Shown here: positions 22,838 through 31,237 of the stretch, in pieces
Numbering within the stretch: position 1 is the stretch's first letter
Layout of the letters: each line of letters opens with the position of its first letter
Assembly: GCA_003566775.1 (NCBI GenBank)
Contig: PXBW01000281.1
Location: 1-35,906, forward strand
Reading direction: 5' to 3'
DNA from: a candidate division WS1 bacterium
GTDB lineage: Bacteria > Armatimonadota > Zipacnadia > Zipacnadales > UBA5352
DNA: 35,906 bases
The notes under the pieces: generated by a model
Told to the model about the DNA's origin: nothing
Seen by the model: the letters and a program-made list of their open reading frames with translations, nothing else
Databases searched by the model: none
Translations under genes and position numbers: made by a program

Positions 22838-25360
22838 TTAGTGCATGATCTGCCCGCCGGTCACGTTGATCGCCTGGCCCGTCATGTATTCTGACTGCTC
22901 GGAGGCCAGGAAGACTACCACGTTTCCGACGTCCTCATAGGTGCAGCCACGCTTCATCGGCACCTGATCAACGTACTTCTGCCGCACTTCTTCCTCGGTA
23001 ATGCCCCAGCGCTCGGCGTACTGCGCGTAGAGGCTGTCCACCCAGAGCGGCGAGTCGAGGAGGTTGCCCGGGCAGACCGCGTTCACTCTGATTCCCTGGT
23101 CGGCGAACTCCAGCGCGAGACTCTGCGTCAACCCAATGCCACCGAACTTGCCCGAGGCGTACGCCGAATTCTTGAACGACCCCTTCTTGCCGGACTTCGA
23201 GTTGATCTGGATAATCGTCCCCCCGGTGCCATGCTCCAGCATGACCTTCGCCGCCTGCTTCGCCACGATGAAGTAACCGATGAGGTTGACCTCGATCACT
23301 TTGCGCCAGTCATCAATCTCGAAGCCGAGCGTGTCGCCGGCGATGAGTATCCCGGCGTTGCTTACGACGATATCAAGCCCGCCGAGTTCCTCGACGCACC
23401 GCCTCATCGCAGCCGCAACCGACGCCTCGTTGGTCACGTCCATTCCGATTCCGAGTGCTCGTTGGTCGGTCTCGGCCGCGATACGGTCTGCTGTTTCCCG
23501 TGCTCCCTCGTTGTTGATGTCCGCGATACCCACATCCGCGCCCTCGCGAGCGAGCCGTTCAGCCAGAGCTTCTCCGAGGCCCTGCGCCGCACCGGTAACC
23601 AGCGCAACGCGCCCCTCGAGATGGCGGCAGGGTAACTTACCTGCCTGATCGGGACAGCCGGTCACATGAGCGCGCAGCAGGGTCCTCTCCCCTTCTGCGG
23701 TCCAGGCCCCGGATTCATCGATATGCGCGGCTACCTCGGGTTCGATGCTCTCAAGCTCGTGAAGCGCCGTCAGGGGCAGGTCACGTACATGAGGGTAGAT
23801 GACCGCCTTTCCGGTCAACTCGCCCTCAGAGACCGCGTGCAGGGCGTCCCATGCCGCCTCAATGCCCCCGATCGCCGCCACCGCGCGGTTGGGAGCGAGT
23901 TCGCCGCTTGCGGTCATCTCGATCGTGGTCTCAAGGTCCTCGATACCCGACCCACTGGTGCCGGTGTAACGTACTCCCCTAAGCGCCACGTCCGAGACAT
24001 CCATCTCTACCATCGTGCCCCGTGCGACGCCCGCGAAGATGTTATACATGCCGCCATCGCCGAGGTCTCGCGCGTGCCCGGCGATCACCGGCGGCACCGG
24101 CACCAGCACGACGACATCATCGAAGCCCCCAGGCGCGTACTTCGCCATTTCTTCAGCGGTGGCCTGTGAGCCAAGCTCTGCCGGGTTGAGCGTCACCAGT
24201 GTGCGATCGTTGCTCTCCGCCAAAGCTCCGTAACGCTCCGGCAGCGTGGCGAGGCGCTCGTCGTCGATGTCGGTCGCCACCACAACTGATGGCCCTCGGG
24301 GGTCCTCCAGCGCCCACTGCACATGCATCTGCCCCATCGGTCCGGCCGCACCGGAGATAAGCATTCGCCCTCCCTCGACGGACTTAACCGAGCGGGTTGA
24401 TGCGTACGCCTCACCGATGTTGAGGCCGTCTGCACCTACGTAGCGCGTCCCATCGTAATGAATCCGTCCTGCATCGACCTCTACCGCCCGCTCAAGCGGC
24501 TCATCTATCATCAGGCAAAGCACTCCGTCGTCCGCCAGCAGTGTGGCGAGGCTTTCAACCTGGTCGGCTGTCGGATCCAGCAGCAGGAGATCGTCGATCC
24601 CACCACGTTCACGGGCCACCCGCGCAAGCTCCTCCTCGTCGGAGATCTCGATCCGCTCCGCGTCCGCGAACTCCCCCATCAGATCCTCAGGGACATCGAG
24701 GCCAAGCACCACATCCGGCTCTCCCCGGAGTTCGCCCATGGTGAAGCCATCGCGAGCTTCTGGACCGCGAACGATCGCAAGCGTACCGTTTTCCGCGAGG
24801 TCTTTGCGCGTCTCGACCCGGAAGGCGCACAGCACGCACGCCCAGGGCTCTGCCAGCGCCGCCTCCGAGTAGCCGATGTCCTCTGGAATCGGAATCAGGT
24901 AACAGCCGTCATCGCCGTCGATGATCGGCGTGGGAATGGTTACGAACTGTTCCATGCCGCCGTGAAGCGCGTAACCGAAGGCGAGGCCCTCGCCGTTGTA
25001 GTAGATATCCGCCTGCACCACGAAGCGGTCGCCGACAGAGAAGTCGTCGGTACGGTCGTCTCCGACCTCCACGATCGTCAGTGCCACCTCATGACCGAGC
25101 ACCACCGGATCACTCTTCAGGTCGCGACCGGAGATGCGTGGATGATCGGGGCCGAGCCGCAGTACCTTGATGTCCGAGAAGCAGAGACCGCAGGCGTCGA
25201 CGCGGGCCAGTAACTCATCGCGGCCGATCTGCGGCATCTCCCACTCAACCGGTTCGCGCTCCCTTCCGAGGTTCTCCAATCCCACGCCGTAAAGCGGCCA
25301 GGCGAGGTGCTGTTGAGGCAATGGGCAGGTTCCATCAACGTAGCTGTCGTAATCGCTCAT
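22838..25360 (-). CDS. fused zinc-type alcohol dehydrogenase and SrlD-like short-chain dehydrogenase
   Basis: The product has 840 aa. Residues about 1-190 are an MDR (medium-chain dehydrogenase) catalytic domain, with CGLCFSD and LGHEVALTIVEVGD. Residues about 210-320 look like a degenerate Rossmann fold without the usual GxGxxG. Residues about 325-540 hold an intact Rossmann domain (MLISGAAGPMGQMHVQ). Residues 585-840 are an SDR: TGAAQGLG at 589-596, Ser721, and the YxxxK pair Tyr734/Lys738. The SDR part is close to sorbitol-6-phosphate 2-dehydrogenase (NSKSGKKGS, FGGIGLTQSLAL, CPGNLL, VTGGQ near the end). The MDR zinc lobe lacks its four structural cysteines. ATG at 25360 follows GGAGG at 8 nt; an in-frame ATG at 25375 is possible. 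Confidence 0.8.
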   Translation of the reverse strand: MSDYDSYVDGTCPLPQQHLAWPLYGVGLENLGREREPVEWEMPQIGRDELLARVDACGLCFSDIKVLRLGPDHPRISGRDLKSDPVVLGHEVALTIVEVGDDRTDDFSVGDRFVVQADIYYNGEGLAFGYALHGGMEQFVTIPTPIIDGDDGCYLIPIPEDIGYSEAALAEPWACVLCAFRVETRKDLAENGTLAIVRGPEARDGFTMGELRGEPDVVLGLDVPEDLMGEFADAERIEISDEEELARVARERGGIDDLLLLDPTADQVESLATLLADDGVLCLMIDEPLERAVEVDAGRIHYDGTRYVGADGLNIGEAYASTRSVKSVEGGRMLISGAAGPMGQMHVQWALEDPRGPSVVVATDIDDERLATLPERYGALAESNDRTLVTLNPAELGSQATAEEMAKYAPGGFDDVVVLVPVPPVIAGHARDLGDGGMYNIFAGVARGTMVEMDVSDVALRGVRYTGTSGSGIEDLETTIEMTASGELAPNRAVAAIGGIEAAWDALHAVSEGELTGKAVIYPHVRDLPLTALHELESIEPEVAAHIDESGAWTAEGERTLLRAHVTGCPDQAGKLPCRHLEGRVALVTGAAQGLGEALAERLAREGADVGIADINNEGARETADRIAAETDQRALGIGMDVTNEASVAAAMRRCVEELGGLDIVVSNAGILIAGDTLGFEIDDWRKVIEVNLIGYFIVAKQAAKVMLEHGTGGTIIQINSKSGKKGSFKNSAYASGKFGGIGLTQSLALEFADQGIRVNAVCPGNLLDSPLWVDSLYAQYAERWGITEEEVRQKYVDQVPMKRGCTYEDVGNVVVFLASEQSEYMTGQAINVTGGQIMH

Positions 25361-25467
25361 CCGCACTTCCTCCATGCCTGTCCTACCAGGTGGCGATATC
25401 TCTTCCGCCGGTTTCCTGTCAGGCTGTCTCATTGCCGCGAAGATCTTTGGTCACGCGCTCCTGTCAG

Positions 25468-26238
25468 TCAGTCTCCTCCGCGGGCAAGACGTTCCTGCCG
25501 GTACTGCTCGTCCGGGCGCGTGTATATTCGATCGAGTTCATCGTCGGTGAGAGGTCGGATGCCGCCCCACGCCGCTGCGCCCAGCCTCACCCGCGCGGCC
25601 TTGACCGCCATCGACGTCGCCGCGAGCACCTCACCGCTCGTCTCCGCCATCGCGATCATGCCGTGATTCTGCATCATGATAATCTTCGGCGGTTCATTCC
25701 ATCGCTCAATGAACTGCTCGACCACCTCGGCGACCCTGTGCGCGAGCGGCAGCCCCGGATCGGTATAGGGCACCCAGGCCGATTCAGGGCCGCAGCAGAC
25801 CACCTCATCGGGGAAGATCCTTCCCCGGATCGCCTCCTTCGGTCGCCGCGAGCACATCAGGGCGTTTACCGCCGTCGGATGCGTGTGGGCAACGAACTCT
25901 ATCCCTGGAAGATCCAGCAACTGCGCGTGCAGGAATGTCTCCACCGATGGGCGCAGGTCTCCCGCGTCAATCGTCGCGTCACGCAGCCCCTGCGCAATCT
26001 GCCCGTCCGTCAAAGTGGCCGATGCCAGGAGATCGCGCACCTGGCTGCGAGAGACGCACACAAAGCCGTCCGAGGCGATATCAAGGAGGGACGCGCCCGA
26101 GGCCTTCACGAAGAAGCTCTCGTCGTCTGCCCCTGCGGAGGTATTGCCCTCGCCCAGAATGAGGTAATCATTGTCAGGGTTGCCGAGAGTTCTTGACATC
26201 CGAATCAGTGCTGTGAGACGCGTATCGCCGACAGTCAT
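25468..26238 (-). CDS. class II aldolase/adducin family protein
   Basis: This zinc-dependent aldolase fold has 256 aa. The metal and catalytic residues are all visible: Glu100 in RPSVETFLHA, His118 and His120 in AHTHPTAVNAL, and His192 in MQNHGMIA. The phosphate or substrate loop is EGNTSA and KASGASL near residues 30-50. The family cleaves fuculose, rhamnulose or ribulose phosphates, or epimerises ribulose 5-phosphate. The next gene downstream, 107 nt on, is the MDR-SDR fusion. A dehydrogenase and an aldolase together point to a sugar or sugar-alcohol breakdown route. ATG at 26238 follows GGGAGG at 6 nt; a GTG at 26244 is in frame but abuts the site. Confidence 0.85.
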   Translation of the reverse strand: MTVGDTRLTALIRMSRTLGNPDNDYLILGEGNTSAGADDESFFVKASGASLLDIASDGFVCVSRSQVRDLLASATLTDGQIAQGLRDATIDAGDLRPSVETFLHAQLLDLPGIEFVAHTHPTAVNALMCSRRPKEAIRGRIFPDEVVCCGPESAWVPYTDPGLPLAHRVAEVVEQFIERWNEPPKIIMMQNHGMIAMAETSGEVLAATSMAVKAARVRLGAAAWGGIRPLTDDELDRIYTRPDEQYRQERLARGGD

Positions 26239-26708
26239 GATCACCCTCCCTGATCCGCGGCACGTTCGAGAGGTAATTCGCGCCCGCGCCTCGTAAACCT
26301 TCCGACGACTGCCCTCGGTACACGAACGGGACGCCCGTTCAGGGCACCCTCGGACAGCGATTATCGGTTCTGACGCTTGTTTCTACTGACAAGCACACCG
26401 CCACGCCTGCGATGAACAGCAGAGACTGTGCTTGACTGAGCCCGGCCGTAAGCGCTCTGTGCTGATTCTGGACAGCCGAGGCTTCAGTCGCTCTCGGCAT
26501 TCCGGTGGCGAGGTGGATCGGTGGGGGTAATGCACGCTCCAGAGCCAGTGCACCATCGCAACCCCGCAGACCGCCACCGGTTCAAGTGGCGGGCGAGATC
26601 GGAGTACCGGCGGTTCGCCGCCCCTACCGGTCTCGCAGTGCATCGCTATGCCCTCCGGCTGAAGAGTGGGTATCTCCCCGGTGGCCGGATCTTAGGGTTC
26701 GAACCCGA
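26239..26708. other. 470-base interval without a convincing gene, rich in stem-loops
   Basis: Short ORFs here overlap the palindromes and have no ribosome binding site. Seen in it are: GAACGGG-acg-CCCGTTC (26324-26340); GCTTGT (26375-26380) with ACAAGC (26389-26394); CCGCCAC (26571-26577) with GTGGCGG (26586-26592); a 44-base double hairpin at 26593-26636; and the self-complementary GGGTTCGAACCC (26695-26706) directly after the gatA stop. It lies downstream of gatA and upstream of the aldolase. It could hold a terminator, dispersed repeats or a structured RNA. Confidence 0.5.
26571..26636. repeat. two abutting hairpins, possible structured element
   Basis: The first hairpin is CCGCCAC/GTGGCGG at 26571-26592 (7 bp, 8-nt loop). 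The second starts at the very next base. Its outer arms, GCGAGATCGG (26593-26602) and CCGGTCTCGC (26627-26636), pair over 10 bp with one G-T wobble. Inside, GGCGG-TTCG-CCGCC (26609-26622) forms a 5-bp stem with a tetraloop. Pairing is complete only when read as plus-strand RNA; the minus strand has one mismatch. No known RNA family is recognised. Confidence 0.45.
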
Positions 26709-28169
26709 CTACAACTCCGCCCTTCGTGTATGCCAGTCCGTCGCACGCTGGTAGGCGTCACCTACGCGCATTATCGTGTCCTCGGCGAAGGGGCGGCCCA
26801 TGATCTGCAGCCCGACCGGCATGCCGTCGGCCATGCCGCAGGGCACATTGAGTGCAGGGATGCCGGCGAGGTTCACCGGGATCGTGCAGATGTCAGCGAG
26901 CTTCATCTGCAACGGATCGTCGGCCTTCTCTCCAATTCCGAACGCGACCGTCGGCGAGGTGGGTGACAGTAAGACATCATGATCCTCGAAGGCGGCGTCA
27001 AAGTCCTGCTTGATCAGCGTGCGAACCTTCTGCGCCTGACCGTAATAGGCTTCATAATAGCCCGCGCTGAGCGCATAGGTGCCCAGCATGATACGCAACC
27101 GCACCTCCGGGCCGAAACCCTCCGCGCGTGACTGCGCGAAGAGATCGTAGACGTCGTCGACCGGCTCCTCGGTGCGGTGCCCATAGCGAACTCCGTCGAA
27201 TCTTGCCAGGTTGCTTGCTGCCTCGGCGGTCGCTATCAGGTAGTACACCGGCAGGGAGAAATCGACATGGGGCATGGTGACCTGCTCGACCGCCATTCCG
27301 AGTTCCTCGAGTTCACCGATGGCCGCCTCGATGGTCGTCTTAACCGCTGGATCGATGCCCTCGCCCATCAGTTCGCCCGGTACGCCCGCGCGCAACCCGG
27401 AGACGTCGCCGGTGAGGGCGGTCACGTAGTCGGGGGCCTCCACGTCCGCGGAGGTCGCGTCGCGATGATCTCGACCGGCCAGTACGTTCATGACCAGAGC
27501 GCAGTCGCGCACGTTCTTCGCCAGCGGCCCGACCTGGTCGAGTGAAGATGCATAGGCTACGAGACCGTAGCGAGAGACCCGCCCGTAGGTCGGTTTGAGG
27601 CCCGAGAGACCGCAAAGTGATGCGGGCTGGCGGATCGAACCTCCCGTATCAGAGCCCAGCGCGACGGGAGCTTCACCGGCTGCCACCGCCGCGGCTGATC
27701 CTCCAGAGGAGCCGCCGGGGACGCGATCGAGATCCCATGGGTTCCGTGTCACCTTGAAGGCCGAGTTCTCCGTCGATGACCCCATCGCGAACTCGTCCAT
27801 GTTGGTCTTGCCGACCATGGGCATTCCGGCGTCGCGACACAGGCGCACCGTCGTCGCATCGTAAGGCGGGCGGAAACTCTCGATCATCTTCGAACCGCAG
27901 GTGGTGGGAATGCCACGTGTGCAGAGGACGTCCTTGATGGCGATCGGGACCCCCGCGAGCGGCCCCGGGTCCTCCCCACCCCCGCGCCGATCATCCACCT
28001 GTCGCGCCTGCTCCAGCGCGCTGTCGCGGGTTAGTGTGAGGAAAGCTCCGACGCTCTCTTCGACCTCGTCGATGCGCGCGAAGTGTGCCTCGGTCACTTC
28101 AACGGCGGACACCTCACCCGAGGCAAGGCGCTCGCCGAGTTCGTCAGCCGTCATCTCATGCAGCTTCAC
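26709..28169 (-). CDS. gatA: aspartyl/glutamyl-tRNA amidotransferase subunit A
   Basis: GatA is the amidase subunit that frees ammonia from glutamine for conversion of Glu-tRNA(Gln) or Asp-tRNA(Asn). The product has 486 aa. The Lys-Ser-Ser triad is complete: Lys79 in GVPIAIKDVLC, Ser154 in PGGSSGGSAAAV, and Ser178 in GSDTGGSIRQPA. The numbering matches that known for the Staphylococcus enzyme. The start is GTG at 28169, with GGAGGA 6 nt upstream. GatC lies 105 nt upstream in the same direction. gatB is not in the window, so the three subunits are not in one operon here. Confidence 0.98.
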   Translation of the reverse strand: MKLHEMTADELGERLASGEVSAVEVTEAHFARIDEVEESVGAFLTLTRDSALEQARQVDDRRGGGEDPGPLAGVPIAIKDVLCTRGIPTTCGSKMIESFRPPYDATTVRLCRDAGMPMVGKTNMDEFAMGSSTENSAFKVTRNPWDLDRVPGGSSGGSAAAVAAGEAPVALGSDTGGSIRQPASLCGLSGLKPTYGRVSRYGLVAYASSLDQVGPLAKNVRDCALVMNVLAGRDHRDATSADVEAPDYVTALTGDVSGLRAGVPGELMGEGIDPAVKTTIEAAIGELEELGMAVEQVTMPHVDFSLPVYYLIATAEAASNLARFDGVRYGHRTEEPVDDVYDLFAQSRAEGFGPEVRLRIMLGTYALSAGYYEAYYGQAQKVRTLIKQDFDAAFEDHDVLLSPTSPTVAFGIGEKADDPLQMKLADICTIPVNLAGIPALNVPCGMADGMPVGLQIMGRPFAEDTIMRVGDAYQRATDWHTRRAEL

Positions 28170-28223
28170 GGTGCTTCCTCCGTAGGCGCGTCCGTCGTGC
28201 GGCGTGGGATCGATCGCGTGGTT

Positions 28224-28239
28224 GGATGATCTCTCATCC
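28224..28239. promoter_or_regulatory. stem-loop between gatC and gatA
   Basis: GGATGA (28224-28229), loop TCTC, TCATCC (28234-28239) form a perfect 6-bp hairpin in the 105-nt gap between gatC and gatA. There is no T-tract. It may be an mRNA-processing or stability element, or a weak attenuator of gatA. Confidence 0.3.
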
Positions 28240-28274
28240 GCTTCCGCTGTGCGCCCGCCATCATACCCGGCGAG

Positions 28275-28568
28275 TCACTCGTCAACGGTGCGCGGGACGC
28301 GGAAGAACTCCTCCGCGGCGTCGGGTGCGTTCGCAACGACTTCCTCCGGCGTCAGCGACTCGCCGACCTCGTCCTCGCGGTAGACGTTAGTCATCGGAAT
28401 CACATGCGAGGTGCCCTCGATGTCACTCGTGTCGACCTCCTGCAGGCTGTCTCCGTGTTCGAGGATCCGACCCATCTCCTGCTGGAGGCGGTCGATCTCC
28501 TCTTCGCTGAGCGCAAGCCGTGCAAGGGTCGCGATCTGTTCTACTACCTCTCGTGATACTTCCGGCAT
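28275..28568 (-). CDS. gatC: aspartyl/glutamyl-tRNA amidotransferase subunit C
   Basis: GatC is the small subunit that wraps around GatA and stabilises the amidotransferase. From ATG 28568 it has 97 aa, the standard length. EQIATLARLALSEEE, ILEHGDSLQEVDTSD and FFRVPRTVDE near the C-terminus are the family motifs. GGGAGGA lies 9 nt before this ATG. The frame is open to 28619, but that would add a 17-residue non-family peptide. A promoter at 28658-28629 fits a leader of about 50 nt. Confidence 0.95.
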   Translation of the reverse strand: MPEVSREVVEQIATLARLALSEEEIDRLQQEMGRILEHGDSLQEVDTSDIEGTSHVIPMTNVYREDEVGESLTPEEVVANAPDAAEEFFRVPRTVDE

Positions 28569-28628
28569 TGGGGACAGTCCTCCCACATTGGTCTGTGGCA
28601 CCGGCACGCGGCCGGCCATCGCAGAGCA

Positions 28629-28658
28629 ATCTTAGCAGCCAAGGTCGGGTAGCGTCAA
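28629..28658 (-). promoter_or_regulatory. sigma-70-type promoter of gatC
   Basis: On the leftward strand TTGACG (28658-28653) and TAAGAT (28634-28629) are separated by 18 nt. The predicted start site is near 28622, about 54 nt before the gatC ATG. This is the best-looking housekeeping promoter seen in the window. Confidence 0.55.
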
Positions 28659-28730
28659 CATGCTTCCACCGGCATGAGGGCGGGCATCTGATCACATACG
28701 GCGGCGTTTATCGCTTCTCCCGATGCCGCA

Positions 28731-28756
28731 CCGCCCTGCATGTCACTTGCAGGCGG
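28731..28756. terminator. hairpin downstream of trmFO
   Basis: CTGCA/TGCAG with an outer CCGC/GCGG (one bulged C) form a stem of 9 pairs with a 7-nt loop, 37 nt after the trmFO stop. There is no T-tract in either direction. It lies upstream of the gatC promoter and may separate the two units. Confidence 0.4.
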
Positions 28757-28792
28757 ATGAATCTGTCGGACGGCGGATGGGCACGGCCTCGC

Positions 28793-30115
28793 TCAGAGTT
28801 CCCGATCCACCACACGCTCGACCGCCTGCAGGGCAATCTCCGCCTGCAGCTTTCGGCGCTCGAACTTCTTCATCCGACGCATGCTATCGGGACGTGGCAG
28901 CAGGCCGAAGTTCGAGTTCATAGGCTGAAAGCTCTCGGAATCAGCGCTGGTGATATGTCCTGCCAGCGCCCCGATCACCGACTGTTCCGGCATCTCGATG
29001 GGGTATTTCCCGCGCATCAGTCTCGCGGCATTGATCCCGGCCATCAGCCCCGAGGCAGTGCTTTCCACGTAGCCTTCGACGCCCGTGATCTGGCCGGCGA
29101 AGAACAGATCGTCTCGCCCGCGAAACTGCCACGTCGGGCGAAGCCCCGTTGGGGCGTTGATGTAGGTGTTGCGATGCACCACCCCGTAGCGCAGGAACTC
29201 CGCCTCCCCAAGACCCGGGATCATGCGGAAGACTCGCTGCTGCTCCGGATATGTCAGCGAGGTCTGAAAACCCACGAGATTGTACATGGTTGCCGCGCGG
29301 TTCTCGACGCGCAGTTGCACGACGGCCCAGGGCATTCTGCCTGTACGTGGATCTGTGAGCCCCTTAGGCTTCATCGGTCCGAAGCGCGGTCCGTCGATCC
29401 CTCGTGAAGCAATGATCTCGATCGGCAGGCAGCCCTCAAAAAGCTCATCCGGATCGTAGTCGGCGTGCATCGTGGTCTCTGCGGAGATCAGCGCCTCGTA
29501 GAATGCCTCATACTGCTCACGGCTGAACGGACAGTTGAGGTAGTCCGCGTCTCCCTTGTCGTAACGCGACTGGCGGAACACAACGTCACAATCGATGCTG
29601 TCTGCGGAAACGATCGGTGAGAGCGCATCGTAGAAGTAGAGATGATCGCGCCCGATCAGCGCGCCGATCTCCTCGGAGAGAGCGTCGGAAGTCAGCGGTC
29701 CCGTCGCCAGGATCGTCGGCCCCTCGGGAATCGATCTAACCTCCCGGCGCCGCACTTCGATCAGAGGATGCGCGGAGAGGGTTTCAGTGATATCCCGGGC
29801 GAAGCGCATGCGATCCACCGCGAGGGCCTGTCCTGCCGGCACCGCGTTCTCCTCGGCACAGCGGACGAGCAGGGAGCCGAGGATGCGTAGTTCCTGCTTG
29901 AGTATCCCATTCGCGGAGGTCAGACGGTTGGAGCGGAGCGAGTTCGAGCAGACAAGCTCTGCGAACAGGTCGGTCTCATGTGCGGGCGTCATACGCCCCG
30001 GACGCATCTCATAGAGTACTGCGGGCACATCTCGTTGTGCGATTTGCCAGGCGGCCTCCGATCCCGCCAGGCCCCCTCCAACGACGGTTACGGCATCCTT
30101 CCTGAGTTCGATCAT
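28793..30115 (-). CDS. trmFO: methylenetetrahydrofolate-tRNA-(uracil-5-)-methyltransferase TrmFO
   Basis: This flavoprotein methylates U54 in the T-loop of tRNA using methylenetetrahydrofolate and reduced FAD. The product has 440 aa, the family length. The FAD-binding motif VVGGGLAGSEAAWQIA is at residues 11-26. The two active-site cysteines match those of the Bacillus enzyme: Cys56 in FAELVCSNSLRSN and Cys229 in FEGCLPIEI. GYVESTASGLMAGINAARL near the end is also typical. The gcvTHP operon of the window feeds the same methylene-folate pool. ATG at 30115 has no ribosome binding site, and an extended -10 lies only 9 nt upstream, so the mRNA is probably leaderless or nearly so. Confidence 0.98.
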   Translation of the reverse strand: MIELRKDAVTVVGGGLAGSEAAWQIAQRDVPAVLYEMRPGRMTPAHETDLFAELVCSNSLRSNRLTSANGILKQELRILGSLLVRCAEENAVPAGQALAVDRMRFARDITETLSAHPLIEVRRREVRSIPEGPTILATGPLTSDALSEEIGALIGRDHLYFYDALSPIVSADSIDCDVVFRQSRYDKGDADYLNCPFSREQYEAFYEALISAETTMHADYDPDELFEGCLPIEIIASRGIDGPRFGPMKPKGLTDPRTGRMPWAVVQLRVENRAATMYNLVGFQTSLTYPEQQRVFRMIPGLGEAEFLRYGVVHRNTYINAPTGLRPTWQFRGRDDLFFAGQITGVEGYVESTASGLMAGINAARLMRGKYPIEMPEQSVIGALAGHITSADSESFQPMNSNFGLLPRPDSMRRMKKFERRKLQAEIALQAVERVVDREL

Positions 30116-30124
30116 GATGCCGTC

Positions 30125-30133
30125 ATTGTATCA
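30125..30133 (-). promoter_or_regulatory. extended -10 promoter of trmFO
   Basis: On the leftward strand the sequence TGATACAAT ends 9 nt before the trmFO ATG. The TGn plus TACAAT form is an extended -10, and no -35 is needed or seen. Start of transcription about 7 nt downstream of the hexamer would give a leader of 0-3 nt. Confidence 0.5.
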
Positions 30134-30195
30134 CAAATGCCGCGATGCTGCAGGGGCGAGCATGGGGCCGCGCATTCGAAGTGGACCAAGAGCGA

Positions 30196-31188
30196 TCACG
30201 TCTCCGCTACTGACGCGAGCATGTCGAGATCGCCGGGGCCGAGGTCAGAGGCTTTCGCGAGGCAGAGGCCGTCGGCACGGGCCTTCAGCGCGAAATGCAG
30301 TCTCCGCTCAAGCTCATTGCGGCTGAGCTTCTCACCATGCTCCCGTAGTGCGAGACCCTCGAGCCAGGCTGCAGGGGTTGCCTCAGTGAGCCTGTGGTGC
30401 TGGGCGATCAGGCGTGCGAACTCACCAAAGGTGGCCGTGCGGGTAATAGTGCAGACGGCATCGATCAGACCATCACTGCACCACTCCGCCCAGTCCTGTC
30501 CCTCGGGAAGCGCCTGACCGTAGTACCTCGCACGCACTGCGGCGGAAAGCTCGATCCCATGTGTATCTGTCAATCCCCGCATCGACTCCACGTAGGAGCG
30601 GACGAACTCCGTGCGCATCTGAAGCTCCTTGAATGCCACGCCGGGCTTTAGCAGGTCCTCGGGCTCGGGATGCGGCTTGCCCAGCCACTGAAGCCGCATC
30701 GATGTGCACCGGGCACAGGCGCAGGGATTCCTGGTAAGCAGGTCAGCATCAGGATAACGAGAGTAGTCGAGTTGCAGTCCGGGAGAATCATATACTTCGA
30801 TCAACTCACCCGCAATCAAGACGGCTCGCTCGTGGTTTGCTCCCCAGCTTGGACAAGGCCACGTCAAAGCCCACTCAGGGACATCCTCAAGCTCCAGCGG
30901 AGGCTCGTAGTACCTCTCGCCTGCGCCGACAGGGCCCGCAAGCCCCACGACCGGATGGATATCGACTCCGGTCGCCTCACCGATCTCCATCAAAGGTCCG
31001 AGTAAATCTCGCGCTGGTGGCCCCAGTGTCCGCGACTGGAAGTAGTGTTCACCGGCACTGACCATGCAGGCGAAGTATGTATCGATGCCGGCCTTCCGAA
31101 GCTCCTCGAACCTTCCGCCCATGACACTCGCATCATATTGATCTGAGCGAAACTCCTCGTGGGGGTACCCTTGGGCCGCCAGTCTCAC
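30196..31188 (-). CDS. GHL-type TIM-barrel protein (family 10 glycosyl hydrolase-like)
   Basis: The product has 330 aa and is probably a TIM-barrel protein of the GHL10/DUF-type glycosidase-like group. Typical strings are LRKAGIDTYFACM near the start, GVDIHPVVGLAG, LQLDYSRYPD at a predicted strand end (a usual acidic-residue site), NPCACARC after it, and DGLCLAKASDLG near the end. No signal peptide is seen, so it should act in the cytoplasm. The catalytic residues cannot be fixed by eye. GTG at 31188 is chosen because GAGGTGAT lies just 4 nt upstream; ATG 31194 and GTG 31197 overlap that site. It is a single gene in its unit. Confidence 0.6.
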   Translation of the reverse strand: MRLAAQGYPHEEFRSDQYDASVMGGRFEELRKAGIDTYFACMVSAGEHYFQSRTLGPPARDLLGPLMEIGEATGVDIHPVVGLAGPVGAGERYYEPPLELEDVPEWALTWPCPSWGANHERAVLIAGELIEVYDSPGLQLDYSRYPDADLLTRNPCACARCTSMRLQWLGKPHPEPEDLLKPGVAFKELQMRTEFVRSYVESMRGLTDTHGIELSAAVRARYYGQALPEGQDWAEWCSDGLIDAVCTITRTATFGEFARLIAQHHRLTEATPAAWLEGLALREHGEKLSRNELERRLHFALKARADGLCLAKASDLGPGDLDMLASVAET

Positions 31189-31237
31189 GGTCATCACCTC
31201 TTGCGCGGACGTATATCAGCCTGATGCCGGACCGCTG

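Noticed and set aside
26383-26643. 86-codon leftward ORF in the gatA-aldolase gap
   Set aside because: It runs through both strong hairpins, has no ribosome binding site and is Cys/Pro/Arg-rich, like translated repeat sequence.
26640-26720. tRNA gene suggested by GGGTTCGAACCC
   Set aside because: The bases around TTCGAAC do not form a 5-bp T stem on either strand, and no acceptor or anticodon arm can be drawn.
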